A stretch of DNA of 64,000 nucleotides from Pseudomonas sp. AKS31 (GCF_023634765.1 NZ_JAMLFX010000005.1:371109-435108), one strand, 5' to 3'; counted from the first letter of the stretch, positions 27,842-36,969 are shown. Notes: a model not told the origin generated them from the sequence alone. Translations and numbers: made by a program.

Positions 27842-28132
27842 ATGGAATCGAAAGAAAAACTGTTAATGGAACTGCTGGGCCACACGGCTCGCTCACTGAC
27901 CCATCTCACCGCCTCAGTCACTTCAATGTCATTCGAACTGCTGCGCAGCGAAGACGAAGTGGTGAAGAGCGCCGGGCGTCACATGATCGATCGCATGGCG
28001 ACGATCAGTGCCGGGCTCGACGAGCACTGGCGATTGATCGGCGAACTCACCGGCGTACATGTCGCCCACGAGCAGATCGAAACCATCCAGGAAATTCAGT
28101 TGGCCGCGCCGCCGCAGCTGCCGTCGAGCTGA
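27842..28132 (+). CDS. Conserved-looking hypothetical protein, 96 residues
   Basis: A small acidic, mostly helical protein without membrane segment or signal peptide (MESKEKLLMELLGHTARSLTHL...). A good ribosome site GCAGGAAG lies nine bases ahead, codon use resembles its neighbours, and the gene has its own upstream region, so I regard it as real. I do not recognise the family. It precedes the molybdopterin oxidoreductase gene by 134 bases on the same strand. Confidence 0.65.
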   Translation: MESKEKLLMELLGHTARSLTHLTASVTSMSFELLRSEDEVVKSAGRHMIDRMATISAGLDEHWRLIGELTGVHVAHEQIETIQEIQLAAPPQLPSS

Positions 28133-28266
28133 TCATGGCGGTTTATCGGCTCGCCTGATAACCGTCGATTCACAAGACAAACGTCGCTGGCGCAGGATCG
28201 ACGCCGGGGCCATAGTTTTGTTCCCGCGGGCCTGATTGCCTGCCCAGAACAAGACAGAGACTGGCC

Positions 28267-30372
28267 ATGACCAAGACTCTCCATCACCGTGCCTGCCACC
28301 TGTGTGAAGCCATTTGCGGGCTGACCATCGAAACCACCGAAACCGATGGCAACGTTGCGATCACTTCAATCAAGGGTGATGCGCTCGACACGTTTAGTCG
28401 CGGACACATCTGTCCCAAGGCTGTGGCTCTGCAAGACATCCAGAACGATCCGGATCGCCTGCGCCAGCCGATGCGCCGTGTGGGCAGTGAATGGCTGCCG
28501 ATCGAGTGGGACGAGGCCTTTACGCTGGTGGCCGAGAAGCTGGCGGCGATTCAGGAGCGTCATGGCCAGAACGCCGTTGCGGTTTATCAAGGCAACCCGA
28601 GTGTGCATAACTACGGGCTGATGACCCATAGCAATTATTTCCTGGGTTTGCTCAAGACGCGCAATCGCTACTCGGCAACCTCGGTCGATCAGTTGCCGCA
28701 TCACCTGAGCAGTTACCTGATGTACGGCCATGGCCTGCTGTTGCCGATTCCGGATATCGATCACACCGACTTCATGCTGATTCTCGGTGGTAATCCGCTG
28801 GCGTCCAACGGCAGCATCATGACCGTGCCGGATGTCGAGAAGCGTTTGAAAGCGATTCAGGCGCGCGGCGGCAAAGTGGTGGTGGTTGATCCACGGCGCA
28901 GCGAGACAGCGGCCATGGCTGATCAGCATTTGTTCGTGCGTCCCGGTGGCGATGCGGCATTGTTGTTCGGCGTACTCAACACCCTGTTTAGCGAAGGCCT
29001 GACCCGCGAAAGTCATTTGCCGGTTGATGGGCTGGACGACGTGCGCGCCGCCGTCGCTGGTTTCACGGCTGAAGCCATGGGCCCGTTGTGTGCGATTCCT
29101 GCCGAGCTGATCCGCCAACTGGCCCGGGATTTCGCCGCCGCGCCGAGTGCCGTGTGCTACGGGCGCATGGGTGTTTCGACGCAGGCCTTCGGCACCTTGT
29201 GCCACTGGCTGGTGCAATTGATCAATCTGGTCACCGGTAATCTTGATCGCGTCGGCGGTGCACTGTGCACTGAACCCGCTGTGGATCTGGTGGCGTCGAC
29301 CTCGGGCGGGCATTTCAACAAGTGGCAGAGTCGTGTTTCCGGGCGTCCCGAGTACGGCGGCGAGCTACCGGTCTCGGCGCTGGCCGAAGAGATGCTTACC
29401 GAAGGCGAGGGTCAGATTCGCGCGTTGATCACTGTCGCTGGCAACCCGGTGTTGTCGACGCCGAACGGGCGGCAACTGGAGCAGGCGCTGGATGGCCTGG
29501 AGTTCATGGTCAGCATCGACCTGTACATCAACGAAACCACACGCTATGCCGACCTGATCCTGCCGTCGACCTCGGCGCTGGAAAATGATCACTACGACAC
29601 CACGTTCAACCTGTTCGCGGTGCGCAACGTCACCCGCTTCAACCGCGCGATTCTCGCCAAACCCGAGGGCGCTTTGCATGACTGGGAGATCTTCGTGGGC
29701 CTGGCCAAGGCCTTTGCCGAGAAGACCGGCAAGGAACTGAAACCGACCATGCCACCAGCGAAGATGATCGACATGGGCCTGCGCATGGGCCTCTACGGTG
29801 ACGCGTCCGAGCAAAAGCTTTCGTTGGCGACGTTGTTCGATCATCCCCACGGGATTGACCTGGGCGCGTTGAAGCCGAACCTGGCTGCGCGCCTGAAAAC
29901 GCCGAATCAGCGCCTGCAGGCTGCTCCGCCAGAGATCCTTGCTGACCTGGCACGCTTTGCCGCATTGCAGGCGCCGGCCGCCGATGAGCTGTTGATGATT
30001 GGCCGCCGTCATGTGCGCAGCAATAACTCGTGGATGCACAACTATCACCGTCTGGTGAAGGGCAAGCCGCGCCATCAGCTATTGATGCACCCGGATGACC
30101 TCGCCAGTCGTGGCCTCAACGATGGGCAGTTGGTGCGCGTCAGTTCGCGGGTGGGGCAGATCGAGGTCGAGGTGATCGGCAGTCTGGACATGATGAAAGG
30201 TGTGGTCAGCCTGCCGCACGGTTGGGGGCATGCGCGTCCGGGCGTGCAAATGGCGATAGCCAGTAGTCAGCCTGGGTCGAGCGCAAACGATCTGACCGAT
30301 GAATGTCAGCTTGATGAACTGTCGGGTAACGCCGCTCTTAATGGTGTGCCGGTGACGGTGGCGGCGGCCTGA
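28267..30372 (+). CDS. Molybdopterin oxidoreductase (formate dehydrogenase/assimilatory-type family)
   Basis: A 701-residue single-chain molybdoenzyme of the DMSO reductase family. The N-terminal [4Fe-4S] cysteines are CHLCEAIC and ICPKA (C-x2-C-x3-C...C). Cofactor-binding blocks include GNPLASNGS, VVVVDPRRSETA, FVRPGGDAALL and GNPVLSTP; the C-terminal domain is NNSWMHNYHRLVKG...MHPDDLASRGLNDGQLV. Where formate dehydrogenases carry Cys or SeCys as molybdenum ligand, this protein has YSATSVDQLPHHL without any cysteine. No electron-transfer subunit or cofactor maturation gene is nearby. Substrate is unknown. Confidence 0.8.
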   Translation: MTKTLHHRACHLCEAICGLTIETTETDGNVAITSIKGDALDTFSRGHICPKAVALQDIQNDPDRLRQPMRRVGSEWLPIEWDEAFTLVAEKLAAIQERHGQNAVAVYQGNPSVHNYGLMTHSNYFLGLLKTRNRYSATSVDQLPHHLSSYLMYGHGLLLPIPDIDHTDFMLILGGNPLASNGSIMTVPDVEKRLKAIQARGGKVVVVDPRRSETAAMADQHLFVRPGGDAALLFGVLNTLFSEGLTRESHLPVDGLDDVRAAVAGFTAEAMGPLCAIPAELIRQLARDFAAAPSAVCYGRMGVSTQAFGTLCHWLVQLINLVTGNLDRVGGALCTEPAVDLVASTSGGHFNKWQSRVSGRPEYGGELPVSALAEEMLTEGEGQIRALITVAGNPVLSTPNGRQLEQALDGLEFMVSIDLYINETTRYADLILPSTSALENDHYDTTFNLFAVRNVTRFNRAILAKPEGALHDWEIFVGLAKAFAEKTGKELKPTMPPAKMIDMGLRMGLYGDASEQKLSLATLFDHPHGIDLGALKPNLAARLKTPNQRLQAAPPEILADLARFAALQAPAADELLMIGRRHVRSNNSWMHNYHRLVKGKPRHQLLMHPDDLASRGLNDGQLVRVSSRVGQIEVEVIGSLDMMKGVVSLPHGWGHARPGVQMAIASSQPGSSANDLTDECQLDELSGNAALNGVPVTVAAA

Positions 30373-30469
30373 ACGTGACCGTCGGGGAGACCGAGCATGG
30401 CGCTCGGGATTCCGTTACAATGCGTCACCGTGCCGACCCATGAGTCGGAAAGTTCAGCCGAGGTGCTCC

Positions 30470-30811
30470 ATGGATATCATCGAAACGATTAAAGAGCAGA
30501 TTGCCAACAACACCATTCTGCTTTACATGAAAGGCTCGCCGAATGCCCCACAGTGTGGCTTCTCTGCGAAAGCTGCGCAGGCTGTGATGGCTTGTGGCGA
30601 AAAGTTTGCGTACGTGGACATCCTGCAGAACCCGGAAATCCGCGCCAACCTGCCGAAGTACGCCAACTGGCCGACTTTCCCGCAACTGTGGGTCGGCGGT
30701 GAACTGGTCGGCGGTAGCGACATCATGACTGAGATGGCTGCAGACGGTTCGCTGCAAAGCACCATCAAGGCTGCTGTTGAAGCGGCCGCTGCGAACAAGT
30801 CCGAAGCCTGA
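30470..30811 (+). CDS. grxD: Monothiol glutaredoxin Grx4
   Basis: A 113-residue monothiol glutaredoxin with the CGFS active site (NAPQCGFSAKAAQ) and the glutathione-binding WPTFPQLWVGGELVGGSDI. These proteins bind a bridging [2Fe-2S] cluster with glutathione and hand it on. I start at ATG 30,470 (MDIIETIKEQ), the usual family N terminus. A terminator follows directly. The gene is convergent with bacterioferritin, an association common in Pseudomonas. Confidence 0.95.
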   Translation: MDIIETIKEQIANNTILLYMKGSPNAPQCGFSAKAAQAVMACGEKFAYVDILQNPEIRANLPKYANWPTFPQLWVGGELVGGSDIMTEMAADGSLQSTIKAAVEAAAANKSEA

Positions 30812-30823
30812 TTCGCTTTTGTA

Positions 30824-30860
30824 AAAAAGCCCCGCACCTCGAAAGAGGGCGGGGCTTTTT
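30824..30860. terminator. Bidirectional terminator between grxD and bfr
   Basis: GC-rich stem AGCCCCGC / GCGGGGCT extended by CCTC/GAGG around a GAAA loop, with A and T runs on both flanks. It can end the grxD transcript to the right and the bfr transcript to the left. Confidence 0.9.
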
Positions 30861-30880
30861 AGTGTCTTGCGAGTGTCAGA

Positions 30881-31354
30881 TCACTCTTCGCCCATCTGCG
30901 ATTGCAGATAGTTCTCAAGGCCGACTTTGTCGATCAGGCCCAGTTGGGTCTCCAGCCAGTCGATATGTTCTTCTTCGGACTCAAGGATGTCTTCGAGCAA
31001 TTCACGGCTGCCAAAGTCGCCAACGGATTCGCAATGGGCGATGGCGGTCTTCAGGTCAGCGTGGCCGGTCTTCTCGATACGCAGGTCGCACTCCAGCATT
31101 TCCTTGGTGTGCTCGCCGATGTGCAGCTTGCCCAGGTCCTGCACGTTCGGCAGACCTTCGAGGAACAGGATGCGCTTGATCAACTTGTCCGCGTGTTTCA
31201 TCTCGTCGATGGATTCTTTGTACTCGTGCTTGCCGAGCTTGTTCAGACCCCAATCTTCGTACATGCGCGCATGCAGGAAGTACTGATTGATCGCGACCAG
31301 CTCATTGGCAAGGATCTTGTTGAGATGCTGGATGACTGTAATGTCGCCTTTCAT
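30881..31354 (-). CDS. bfr: Bacterioferritin
   Basis: A 157-residue haem-containing iron store. Ferroxidase ligands are visible at Glu18, Glu51 and His54 ([10 protein letters not shown]), and the pair in ESEEEHID, and Met52 is the haem ligand, so this is the true BfrB type rather than a haem-free ferritin. Length is that of the family. It is followed upstream by bfd on the same strand; Bfd reduces Bfr to release iron. A possible promoter TTGACA-N17-AGTTTG (minus strand: TTGACA...CAAACT) is at 31,394-31,422. Confidence 0.95.
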   Translation of the reverse strand: MKGDITVIQHLNKILANELVAINQYFLHARMYEDWGLNKLGKHEYKESIDEMKHADKLIKRILFLEGLPNVQDLGKLHIGEHTKEMLECDLRIEKTGHADLKTAIAHCESVGDFGSRELLEDILESEEEHIDWLETQLGLIDKVGLENYLQSQMGEE

Positions 31355-31393
31355 GATCGGAGTCCTGCCCTGTATTAACTGTATATACGGCGG

Positions 31394-31422
31394 AGTTTGA
31401 GCTTCGTACTTATAAGTGTCAA
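31394..31422 (-). promoter_or_regulatory. Possible bfr promoter
   Basis: On the minus strand a perfect -35 (TTGACA, 31,417-31,422) is followed after 17 bases by a weak -10 (CAAACT). It would place the start about 35 bases before the bfr start codon. The surrounding 31,400-31,510 is AT-rich with no gene. Confidence 0.4.
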
Positions 31423-31512
31423 ACCTAAGTTATTGAATAATATATGAAAATTAATCGGAATAAGAATGTTTGTGTTCCGCGTCTGAGCGCTAAGCAGTTG
31501 ATTTAAAGGCAT

Positions 31513-31540
31513 AAAAAAACCGGACATAAGTCCGGTTCTT
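31513..31540 (-). terminator. Terminator of bfd
   Basis: Stem AACCGGAC / GTCCGGTT with a TTAT loop, followed in the leftward direction by a run of seven Ts. It separates the bfd and bfr transcripts. Confidence 0.88.
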
Positions 31541-31554
31541 TGAAATGGGGGCAA

Positions 31555-31773
31555 TCAAGCAGCGGTAAATTCTACAGGGTAAGGGATCGCAGCCTGAGCG
31601 GTTTGCAGCTTGGTCAGGGTTTCGCGAACGACTTCCTTGGCAAGGCACGCACATTTGCCGCATTGGCTGGCGACGCCGGTGGCCTGGCGGACTTCTTTAT
31701 AGCTGCAGCAACCTTCATAGATCGCATCGCGGATCTGTCCGTCGGTGACGCCAGTGCAGAGACAAACATACAT
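31555..31773 (-). CDS. bfd: Bacterioferritin-associated ferredoxin
   Basis: A 72-residue [2Fe-2S] protein. Ligand cysteines are in VCLC near the N terminus and in SQCGKCAC near residue 40, the BFD fold spacing. Bfd carries electrons to the haem of bacterioferritin and so mobilises stored Fe(III) under iron shortage. Start ATG 31,773 (MYVCLCTGVT) is the family start. A strong promoter overlapped by a Fur-like box lies at 31,813-31,841, matching its known induction by low iron. Confidence 0.95.
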   Translation of the reverse strand: MYVCLCTGVTDGQIRDAIYEGCCSYKEVRQATGVASQCGKCACLAKEVVRETLTKLQTAQAAIPYPVEFTAA

Positions 31774-31812
31774 AAGTGAGAACCGTCGCTGGTTGTGACT
31801 CAATTGCGATGG

Positions 31813-31841
31813 ATCTTAATGTTAACGAGAATGATTGTCAA
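31813..31841 (-). promoter_or_regulatory. bfd promoter with overlapping Fur box
   Basis: On the minus strand TTGACA (31,836-31,841), exactly 17 bases, then TAAGAT (31,813-31,818): a near-consensus sigma-70 promoter. Between the boxes lies TGACAATCATTCTCGTTAA, resembling the Pseudomonas Fur box (GATAATCATTCTC-like core). Fur-iron would cover the promoter and keep bfd off when iron is ample. Confidence 0.7.
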
Positions 31842-32087
31842 AGTGCTTTCGGAAGGCTTCTGCTGATTCTCAGCCGTGACTGACGAACGGTATTTGCTGG
31901 CGATTTGCCTGGCCCCGTAAATGCAGCGCCGTTCTTCGCCTGCTTTGAAAAACCGTTAAGGACAGGCGAAATTCGCAGTGTATGATGGTCGGCCCTTGCG
32001 AAGGGGGTTCGTGTCACAGGGCTGTCGCCTGAGGGTGGCAGGCTGGCGCGGACCCTGAACTTCAAGTTTTTACACCAGGAGATATCA
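31842..32087. other. Upstream region of the peroxiredoxin gene
   Basis: About 245 bases with no gene. TATGAT at 31,981-31,986 could be a -10 box of the rightward peroxiredoxin promoter, but no good -35 box precedes it at normal spacing. A short palindrome GCGAAATTCGC (31,966-31,976) stands just ahead. The ribosome site CAGGAG before ATG 32,088 is strong. Confidence 0.35.
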
Positions 32088-32690
32088 ATGAGCGTACTCG
32101 TAGGCAAACAAGCCCCTGACTTCACCGTCCCGGCCGTACTCGGCAATGGCGAGATCGTTGACAGCTTCACCCTGTCCTCGGCCATCAAAGGCAAATACGG
32201 CCTGGTGTTCTTCTACCCACTGGACTTCACCTTCGTCTGCCCGTCCGAGCTGATCGCTCTGGACAACCGTATGGCTGACTTCAAGGCACGCAACGTTGAA
32301 GTGATCGCTGTGTCGATCGACTCGCACTTCACTCACAACGCCTGGCGCAACACTCCAGTGAACAATGGCGGCATCGGCCAGGTGAAATACACCATGGCTG
32401 CCGACATGAAGCACGACATCGCCAAGGCTTACGACGTTGAGTCCGAAGGCGGCGTGGCTTTCCGTGGCGCGTTCCTGATCGACGACAAAGGCGTTGTCCG
32501 TTCGCAGATCATCAACGACCTGCCGCTGGGCCGTAACATGGAAGAGCTGATCCGTCTGGTCGACGCTCTGCAATTCCACGAAGAGCACGGCGAAGTCTGC
32601 CCTGCCAACTGGAAAAAAGGCGACAAAGGCATGAACGCTTCGCCAGAAGGCGTTGCGGCTTACCTGACCGAGAACGCTGCTGCCCTGTAA
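32088..32690 (+). CDS. Typical 2-Cys peroxiredoxin (AhpC/TSA family)
   Basis: A 200-residue peroxiredoxin. The peroxidatic Cys is in DFTFVCPSEL (about residue 51) and the resolving Cys in HGEVCPANW (about residue 172), so both members of the 2-Cys pair are present. It reduces H2O2 and organic peroxides in the cytoplasm with thioredoxin or AhpF-type reductase as donor. No ahpF is adjacent. Its codon use is that of a highly expressed gene, and it sits beside the iron storage genes, where peroxide defence makes sense. Confidence 0.93.
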   Translation: MSVLVGKQAPDFTVPAVLGNGEIVDSFTLSSAIKGKYGLVFFYPLDFTFVCPSELIALDNRMADFKARNVEVIAVSIDSHFTHNAWRNTPVNNGGIGQVKYTMAADMKHDIAKAYDVESEGGVAFRGAFLIDDKGVVRSQIINDLPLGRNMEELIRLVDALQFHEEHGEVCPANWKKGDKGMNASPEGVAAYLTENAAAL

Positions 32691-32707
32691 GGCGCAACGT
32701 CGAGGTA

Positions 32708-32738
32708 CAAAAAAACCGGCCCACGTGGCCGGTTTTTT
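32708..32738. terminator. Terminator between peroxiredoxin gene and rnt
   Basis: Stem AACCGGCC / GGCCGGTT with a CACGT loop and A/T runs on both sides, so it works for the two converging genes. Confidence 0.9.
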
Positions 32739-32768
32739 CATGCGCGGGAGTTACCCGACGACCATCCA

Positions 32769-33446
32769 TCAGTCGTCGAAGTCTTCCCAGCCGCCCATCT
32801 GCTTCCAGCGATTGACGATGCCGCAGAACAGCTCAGCGGTTTTCTCGGTGTCGTAACGCGCCGAGTGCGCCTCACGGCCGTCGAAATCGATGTCGGCGGC
32901 CTGGCAGGCTTTCGCCAGTACGGTTTGACCGTATGCCAAACCGGCCAGCGTCGCGGTATCGAAACTGGAGAACGGGTGGAACGGGTTGCGTTTCATGTCC
33001 AGGCGCGCAACCGCAGCATTCAGGAAGCCGAGGTCGAAGCTGCTGTTGTGGCCGACCAGAATCGCGCGTTTGCAGCCGTTGGCTTTCAGCGCCTTGCGTA
33101 TGCCACGGAAGATATCGGTCAGTGCGGTTTCTTCGCTGACGGCCATGCGCAGTGGATGGTCCAGCTTGATCCCGGTGAACTCCAGCGCCGCCGCCTCGAT
33201 GTTGGCGCCTTCGAACGGCTCAACACGGAAGAAGTAGGTGTGATCCGGGTAAACAAAACCCTTTTCATCCATGGCGATGGTGGTCGCGGCAATCTCCAGC
33301 AGAGCGTCGGTGGCCGAGTTGAAGCCACCGGTTTCTACGTCAACGACAACCGGCAAGTAGCCGCGAAAGCGTGCTGCCATCGGGTGACGGGAACCGCCAC
33401 CACCACTTTGACCGTCCAGTTCGTCGTCGAAATGGTCTTCACTCAC
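32769..33446 (-). CDS. rnt: Ribonuclease T
   Basis: A 225-residue DEDDh exoribonuclease that trims the 3' ends of tRNA and other stable RNAs. The first metal-binding pair is in [10 protein letters not shown], the next Asp in [15 protein letters not shown], and the last His/Asp in [17 protein letters not shown]. Its start overlaps pyrC by four bases. The pyrC-rnt order with motY on the other side is the usual Pseudomonas arrangement. Confidence 0.95.
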   Translation of the reverse strand: MSEDHFDDELDGQSGGGGSRHPMAARFRGYLPVVVDVETGGFNSATDALLEIAATTIAMDEKGFVYPDHTYFFRVEPFEGANIEAAALEFTGIKLDHPLRMAVSEETALTDIFRGIRKALKANGCKRAILVGHNSSFDLGFLNAAVARLDMKRNPFHPFSSFDTATLAGLAYGQTVLAKACQAADIDFDGREAHSARYDTEKTAELFCGIVNRWKQMGGWEDFDD

Positions 33447-34489
33447 GCGTGTTCCTCCAGCAGGCGCCAGCGCAGTTTTTCACCGGCGCGCAGCGGGATA
33501 ACGGTCAGCTCGCCAAACGGCAGGCTGGTCGGGGCAGTCCATTCTTCACGAACCAGGGTGATGCGATCGGTGTTCGCCGGCAGGCCGTAGAAGCGCGGGC
33601 CATTTAGGCTGGCGAAGGCTTCGAGTTTGTCCAGCGCGTTACGCTGTTCGAAGGCTTCGGCATACAACTCGATGGCGGCGTATGCGGTGTAGCAGCCGGC
33701 ACAGCCGCAAGCGGCTTCCTTGGCGTGCTGGGCATGCGGCGCCGAGTCGGTGCCGAGGAAGAACTTCGCGCTGCCACTGGTGGCCGCGTCGAGCAGGGCT
33801 TCCTGGTGCGTATTGCGTTTGAGGATCGGCAGGCAATAGAAGTGCGGCCGAATCCCGCCCACCAGCATGTGGTTGCGGTTGTAGAGCAGGTGATGCGCGG
33901 TGATCGTTGCACCAACGTTGGCCGAAGCCTCGTTGACGAACTGCACGGCGTCGCCGGTGGTGATGTGTTCGAACACCACTTTCAGCGTCGGGAAACGCTC
34001 GACCACACGGCGCATGTGCTCATCGATGAAGATCTTTTCGCGATCGAACACATCGACGTCGCCACGGGTGACTTCACCGTGGATCAGCAGCGGCATGCCG
34101 ACTTCGGCCATGGCTTCCAGCGCCGGGAAGATCTTGTCGATGCTGGTCACACCGGAATCGGAGTTGGTGGTCGCGCCGGCCGGGTACAGCTTGGCTGCGT
34201 GCACGAAACCGCTGGCCTTGGCTTCACGAATTTCTTCGGGCTGGGTGCGGTCGGTGAGGTACAGCACCATCAGCGGCTCGAAGCGACTGCCGGCCGGGCG
34301 GGCAGCGAGAATCCGCTGGCGATAGCCGTCGGCTTCAGCGGCGTTGCGCACCGGCGGTACCAGGTTGGGCATGATGATGGCGCGGCCAAAAGTGCGCGCT
34401 ACATCGGCAACGGTATTGGTCAACACGGCACCATCGCGAAGATGAATGTGCCAGTCGTCGGGACGCAGCAGGGTCAGGCGGTCGGACAT
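33443..34489 (-). CDS. pyrC: Dihydroorotase
   Basis: A 348-residue zinc enzyme of pyrimidine synthesis that closes carbamoyl aspartate to dihydroorotate. The metal ligands are in [10 protein letters not shown], the carbamylated Lys in [14 protein letters not shown], further His ligands in LLIHGEV and EHITTG, and the catalytic Asp in GTDSAPH. This is the short, fully active class II type, unlike the inactive PyrC' that partners PyrB. It is co-transcribed with rnt. Confidence 0.96.
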   Translation of the reverse strand: MSDRLTLLRPDDWHIHLRDGAVLTNTVADVARTFGRAIIMPNLVPPVRNAAEADGYRQRILAARPAGSRFEPLMVLYLTDRTQPEEIREAKASGFVHAAKLYPAGATTNSDSGVTSIDKIFPALEAMAEVGMPLLIHGEVTRGDVDVFDREKIFIDEHMRRVVERFPTLKVVFEHITTGDAVQFVNEASANVGATITAHHLLYNRNHMLVGGIRPHFYCLPILKRNTHQEALLDAATSGSAKFFLGTDSAPHAQHAKEAACGCAGCYTAYAAIELYAEAFEQRNALDKLEAFASLNGPRFYGLPANTDRITLVREEWTAPTSLPFGELTVIPLRAGEKLRWRLLEEHA

Positions 34490-34556
34490 GAGGGGATTCC
34501 AGGCGGGTCAAACTGAGGCGAATGCTACCGGAAAAGACTCTTGCAGGCACTCGCTA

Positions 34557-34583
34557 TCAAGTTTTACGGGAACCTTCCGATAT
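34557..34583 (+). promoter_or_regulatory. FliA (sigma-28) promoter of motY
   Basis: TCAAGTTT (34,557-34,564), an 11-base spacer, then TCCGATAT (34,576-34,583). This matches the flagellar sigma-28 consensus TAAAGTTT-N11-GCCGATAA with the right spacing. Transcription would start near 34,590, about 60 bases before motY, which is expressed with late flagellar genes. Confidence 0.75.
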
Positions 34584-34649
34584 CCCGTAGGTATGCCGTA
34601 AACATAGTGTGAATCGGTCTTTGTGTTTCAGAAGCCAATGGAGCCTCCC

Positions 34650-35558
34650 GTGCGCCAGCGTTATTTAGCCTTGCTCAGTGTGTTTGCCAGCCTTCCGGCG
34701 ATGGCGCTCACGTACCAGACCCGTCTGGAGAACATTGAGTGGACGGTCGCCGGCGACAAGTTCGAATGTCGTCTGACCCAGCCGATCACTGATTTCGGCT
34801 CGGGCGAGTTCGTGCGCAAGGCGGGCGAGCAGGCGATATTCCGTCTGAACGCCTACAACGCCATGCTCGGCGGCGGTTCAGCGACGTTGCTGGCGGCGGC
34901 TGCGCCTTGGCAGCCGGGCCGTGGTGATATCAACCTGGGGTCTGTAAGACTCGGCAGCGGTAACGTCTTGTTCAACAGTTCGCAGTCTCAGGCCGGTGGT
35001 CTGATCAGTGGTCTGCTGGACGGTCGCAGCCCGGTGGTGCGCCGCGCGTCTGGCGATGGCCGTGTCTCGGAAGTGCGCCTGTTGCCGGTCAAGTTCAGCA
35101 AAGCGTTCAACGATTACCAGACGTGTGTGGCGAAACTGCTGCCGCAGAATTTCGATCAGATCAAGCAGTCGCAGATCGGCTTTCCCGGCGAGGGCGTTGA
35201 CCTGGACGCCGCTGCCAAGGCCAAGCTGCAAGTGATGCTCGAATACATGAAGGCCGATCCGACGGTCAATCACATCGAACTCGACGGCCATTCCGACAAC
35301 AGCGGCAATCGCCTGACCAACCGTGAACTGTCGCGCCGCAGGGCGCTGGCGGTGGTCGATTTCTTCAAGGCCAACGGTATTCAGGAATCGCAGATCACCG
35401 TGCGTTTCCATGGCGAGCAATATCCGATCGTGCCGAACACCAATGCGGCCAATCGGGCGAAGAACCGTCGGGTCAATGTCAAACTGGCGCGCGTGGCGCC
35501 AGCCACGGCTCCGGCACCACAAGCGAGCACGCCAGCCAGCACCGCGGCGACTTCCTGA
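34650..35558 (+). CDS. motY: Sodium/proton flagellar motor protein MotY (OmpA-family)
   Basis: A 302-residue secreted protein. I chose GTG 34,650 (VRQRYLALLSVFASLPAMA|L), which gives a clean signal peptide and has TGGAG seven bases ahead; ATG 34,638 is an alternative. The N-terminal half follows MotY (YQTRLENIEWTVAGDKFECRL); the C-terminal OmpA domain binds peptidoglycan (ELDGHSDNSGNRLTNRELSRRRALAVVDFF). MotY forms the T ring around the polar flagellar motor and helps anchor the stators. It diverges from pyrC. Confidence 0.93.
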   Translation: MRQRYLALLSVFASLPAMALTYQTRLENIEWTVAGDKFECRLTQPITDFGSGEFVRKAGEQAIFRLNAYNAMLGGGSATLLAAAAPWQPGRGDINLGSVRLGSGNVLFNSSQSQAGGLISGLLDGRSPVVRRASGDGRVSEVRLLPVKFSKAFNDYQTCVAKLLPQNFDQIKQSQIGFPGEGVDLDAAAKAKLQVMLEYMKADPTVNHIELDGHSDNSGNRLTNRELSRRRALAVVDFFKANGIQESQITVRFHGEQYPIVPNTNAANRAKNRRVNVKLARVAPATAPAPQASTPASTAATS

Positions 35559-35687
35559 CCCGCGGGTCATCGTCGCGCTCTCGACAGATTCTGTCGCTTT
35601 GTCGTCTTAAGCTGTCGCGCCTCTGTAAATTATCGCGTTTGAGCGGTAGACTCCTCGGCTTTCCGTAGAACCCCGTGGAGTGATGGC
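35559..35687. promoter_or_regulatory. argG upstream region with ArgR half-site and palindrome
   Basis: TGTCGC-N8-AA at 35,613-35,628 is a second copy of the ArgR half-site seen at argF. A perfect inverted repeat CGACAGATTCTGTCG (35,582-35,596) stands just before it and its right arm continues into TGTCGC. Both lie where the argG promoter should be. Confidence 0.6.
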
Positions 35688-36905
35688 ATGGCGGACGTAA
35701 ACAAGGTCGTTCTGGCGTATTCCGGCGGCCTGGACACTTCGGTGATCCTCAAGTGGCTGCAGGATACTTATAACTGTGAAGTGGTGACCTTCACCGCTGA
35801 TCTCGGTCAAGGCGAAGAGGTCGAGCCGGCCCGCGCCAAGGCTCAGGCCATGGGCGTCAAAGAAATCTACATCGACGACCTGCGCGAAGAATTCGTGCGT
35901 GATTTCGTGTTCCCGATGTTCCGCGCCAACACCGTTTACGAAGGCGAGTACCTGCTGGGTACTTCCATCGCGCGCCCGCTGATCGCCAAACGTCTGATCG
36001 AAATCGCCAACGAAACCGGCGCTGACGCCATTTCCCATGGCGCCACCGGTAAGGGTAACGACCAGGTGCGTTTCGAACTGGGTGCCTACGCGCTCAAGCC
36101 AGGCGTGAAAGTGATTGCTCCTTGGCGTGAGTGGGATCTGCTGTCCCGCGAGAAACTGATGGACTACGCCGAGAAGCATGCGATCCCGATCGAGCGTCAC
36201 GGTAAAAAGAAGTCCCCGTACTCGATGGACGCCAACCTGCTGCACATCTCCTATGAAGGCGGCGTGCTGGAAGACACCTGGACCGAGCACGAAGAAGACA
36301 TGTGGCGCTGGACCGTCTCCCCGGAGAAGGCTCCCGACACCCCGCAGTACCTGGAACTGACCTACCGTAACGGCGATATCGTTGCGCTGGACGGCGTCGA
36401 GATGACCCCGGCCACCGTATTGGCGACGCTGAACAAGATCGGTGGTGCTCACGGTATCGGACGTCTCGACATCGTCGAAAACCGTTACGTCGGCATGAAG
36501 TCCCGTGGCTGCTACGAAACCCCGGGCGGCACCATCATGCTGCGCGCTCACCGCGCCATCGAATCGATCACTCTGGACCGCGAAGTCGCTCACCTCAAAG
36601 ACGAGCTGATGCCGAAATACGCCAGCCTGATCTACACCGGTTACTGGTGGAGCCCTGAGCGTCTGATGCTGCAACAGATGATCGACGCTTCGCAGGTCAA
36701 CGTGAACGGCGTTGTGCGCCTGAAACTGTACAAGGGCAACGTGATCGTCACCGGCCGCAAGTCCGACGATTCGCTGTTCGACGCCAACATCGCGACCTTC
36801 GAAGAAGACGGCGGTGCTTACAACCAGGCTGACGCGGCGGGCTTCATCAAGCTCAACGCGCTGCGCATGCGTATTGCTGCCAACAAGGGCCGCAAGTTGT
36901 TCTAA
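35688..36905 (+). CDS. argG: Argininosuccinate synthase
   Basis: A 405-residue enzyme that couples citrulline and aspartate with ATP in arginine synthesis. The ATP pyrophosphatase motif is AYSGGLDTS (residues 9-17). The family blocks [14 protein letters not shown] and [15 protein letters not shown] are intact. Start ATG 35,688 has GGAGTG ahead. A strong terminator follows. It lies apart from argF and the rest of the pathway, as is normal in Pseudomonas. Confidence 0.97.
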   Translation: MADVNKVVLAYSGGLDTSVILKWLQDTYNCEVVTFTADLGQGEEVEPARAKAQAMGVKEIYIDDLREEFVRDFVFPMFRANTVYEGEYLLGTSIARPLIAKRLIEIANETGADAISHGATGKGNDQVRFELGAYALKPGVKVIAPWREWDLLSREKLMDYAEKHAIPIERHGKKKSPYSMDANLLHISYEGGVLEDTWTEHEEDMWRWTVSPEKAPDTPQYLELTYRNGDIVALDGVEMTPATVLATLNKIGGAHGIGRLDIVENRYVGMKSRGCYETPGGTIMLRAHRAIESITLDREVAHLKDELMPKYASLIYTGYWWSPERLMLQQMIDASQVNVNGVVRLKLYKGNVIVTGRKSDDSLFDANIATFEEDGGAYNQADAAGFIKLNALRMRIAANKGRKLF

Positions 36906-36928
36906 GCGTCCCTGTCTGACGCGTAATG

Positions 36929-36969
36929 AAAAGGGCGGCCTTGTCTATCGAGACAAGGTCGCCCTTTTT
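36929..36969 (+). terminator. Terminator of argG
   Basis: Long stem AAAAGGGCG-CCTTGTCT / AGACAAGG-CGCCCTTTT with an ATCG loop and one internal mismatch, ending in a T run. Confidence 0.92.
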
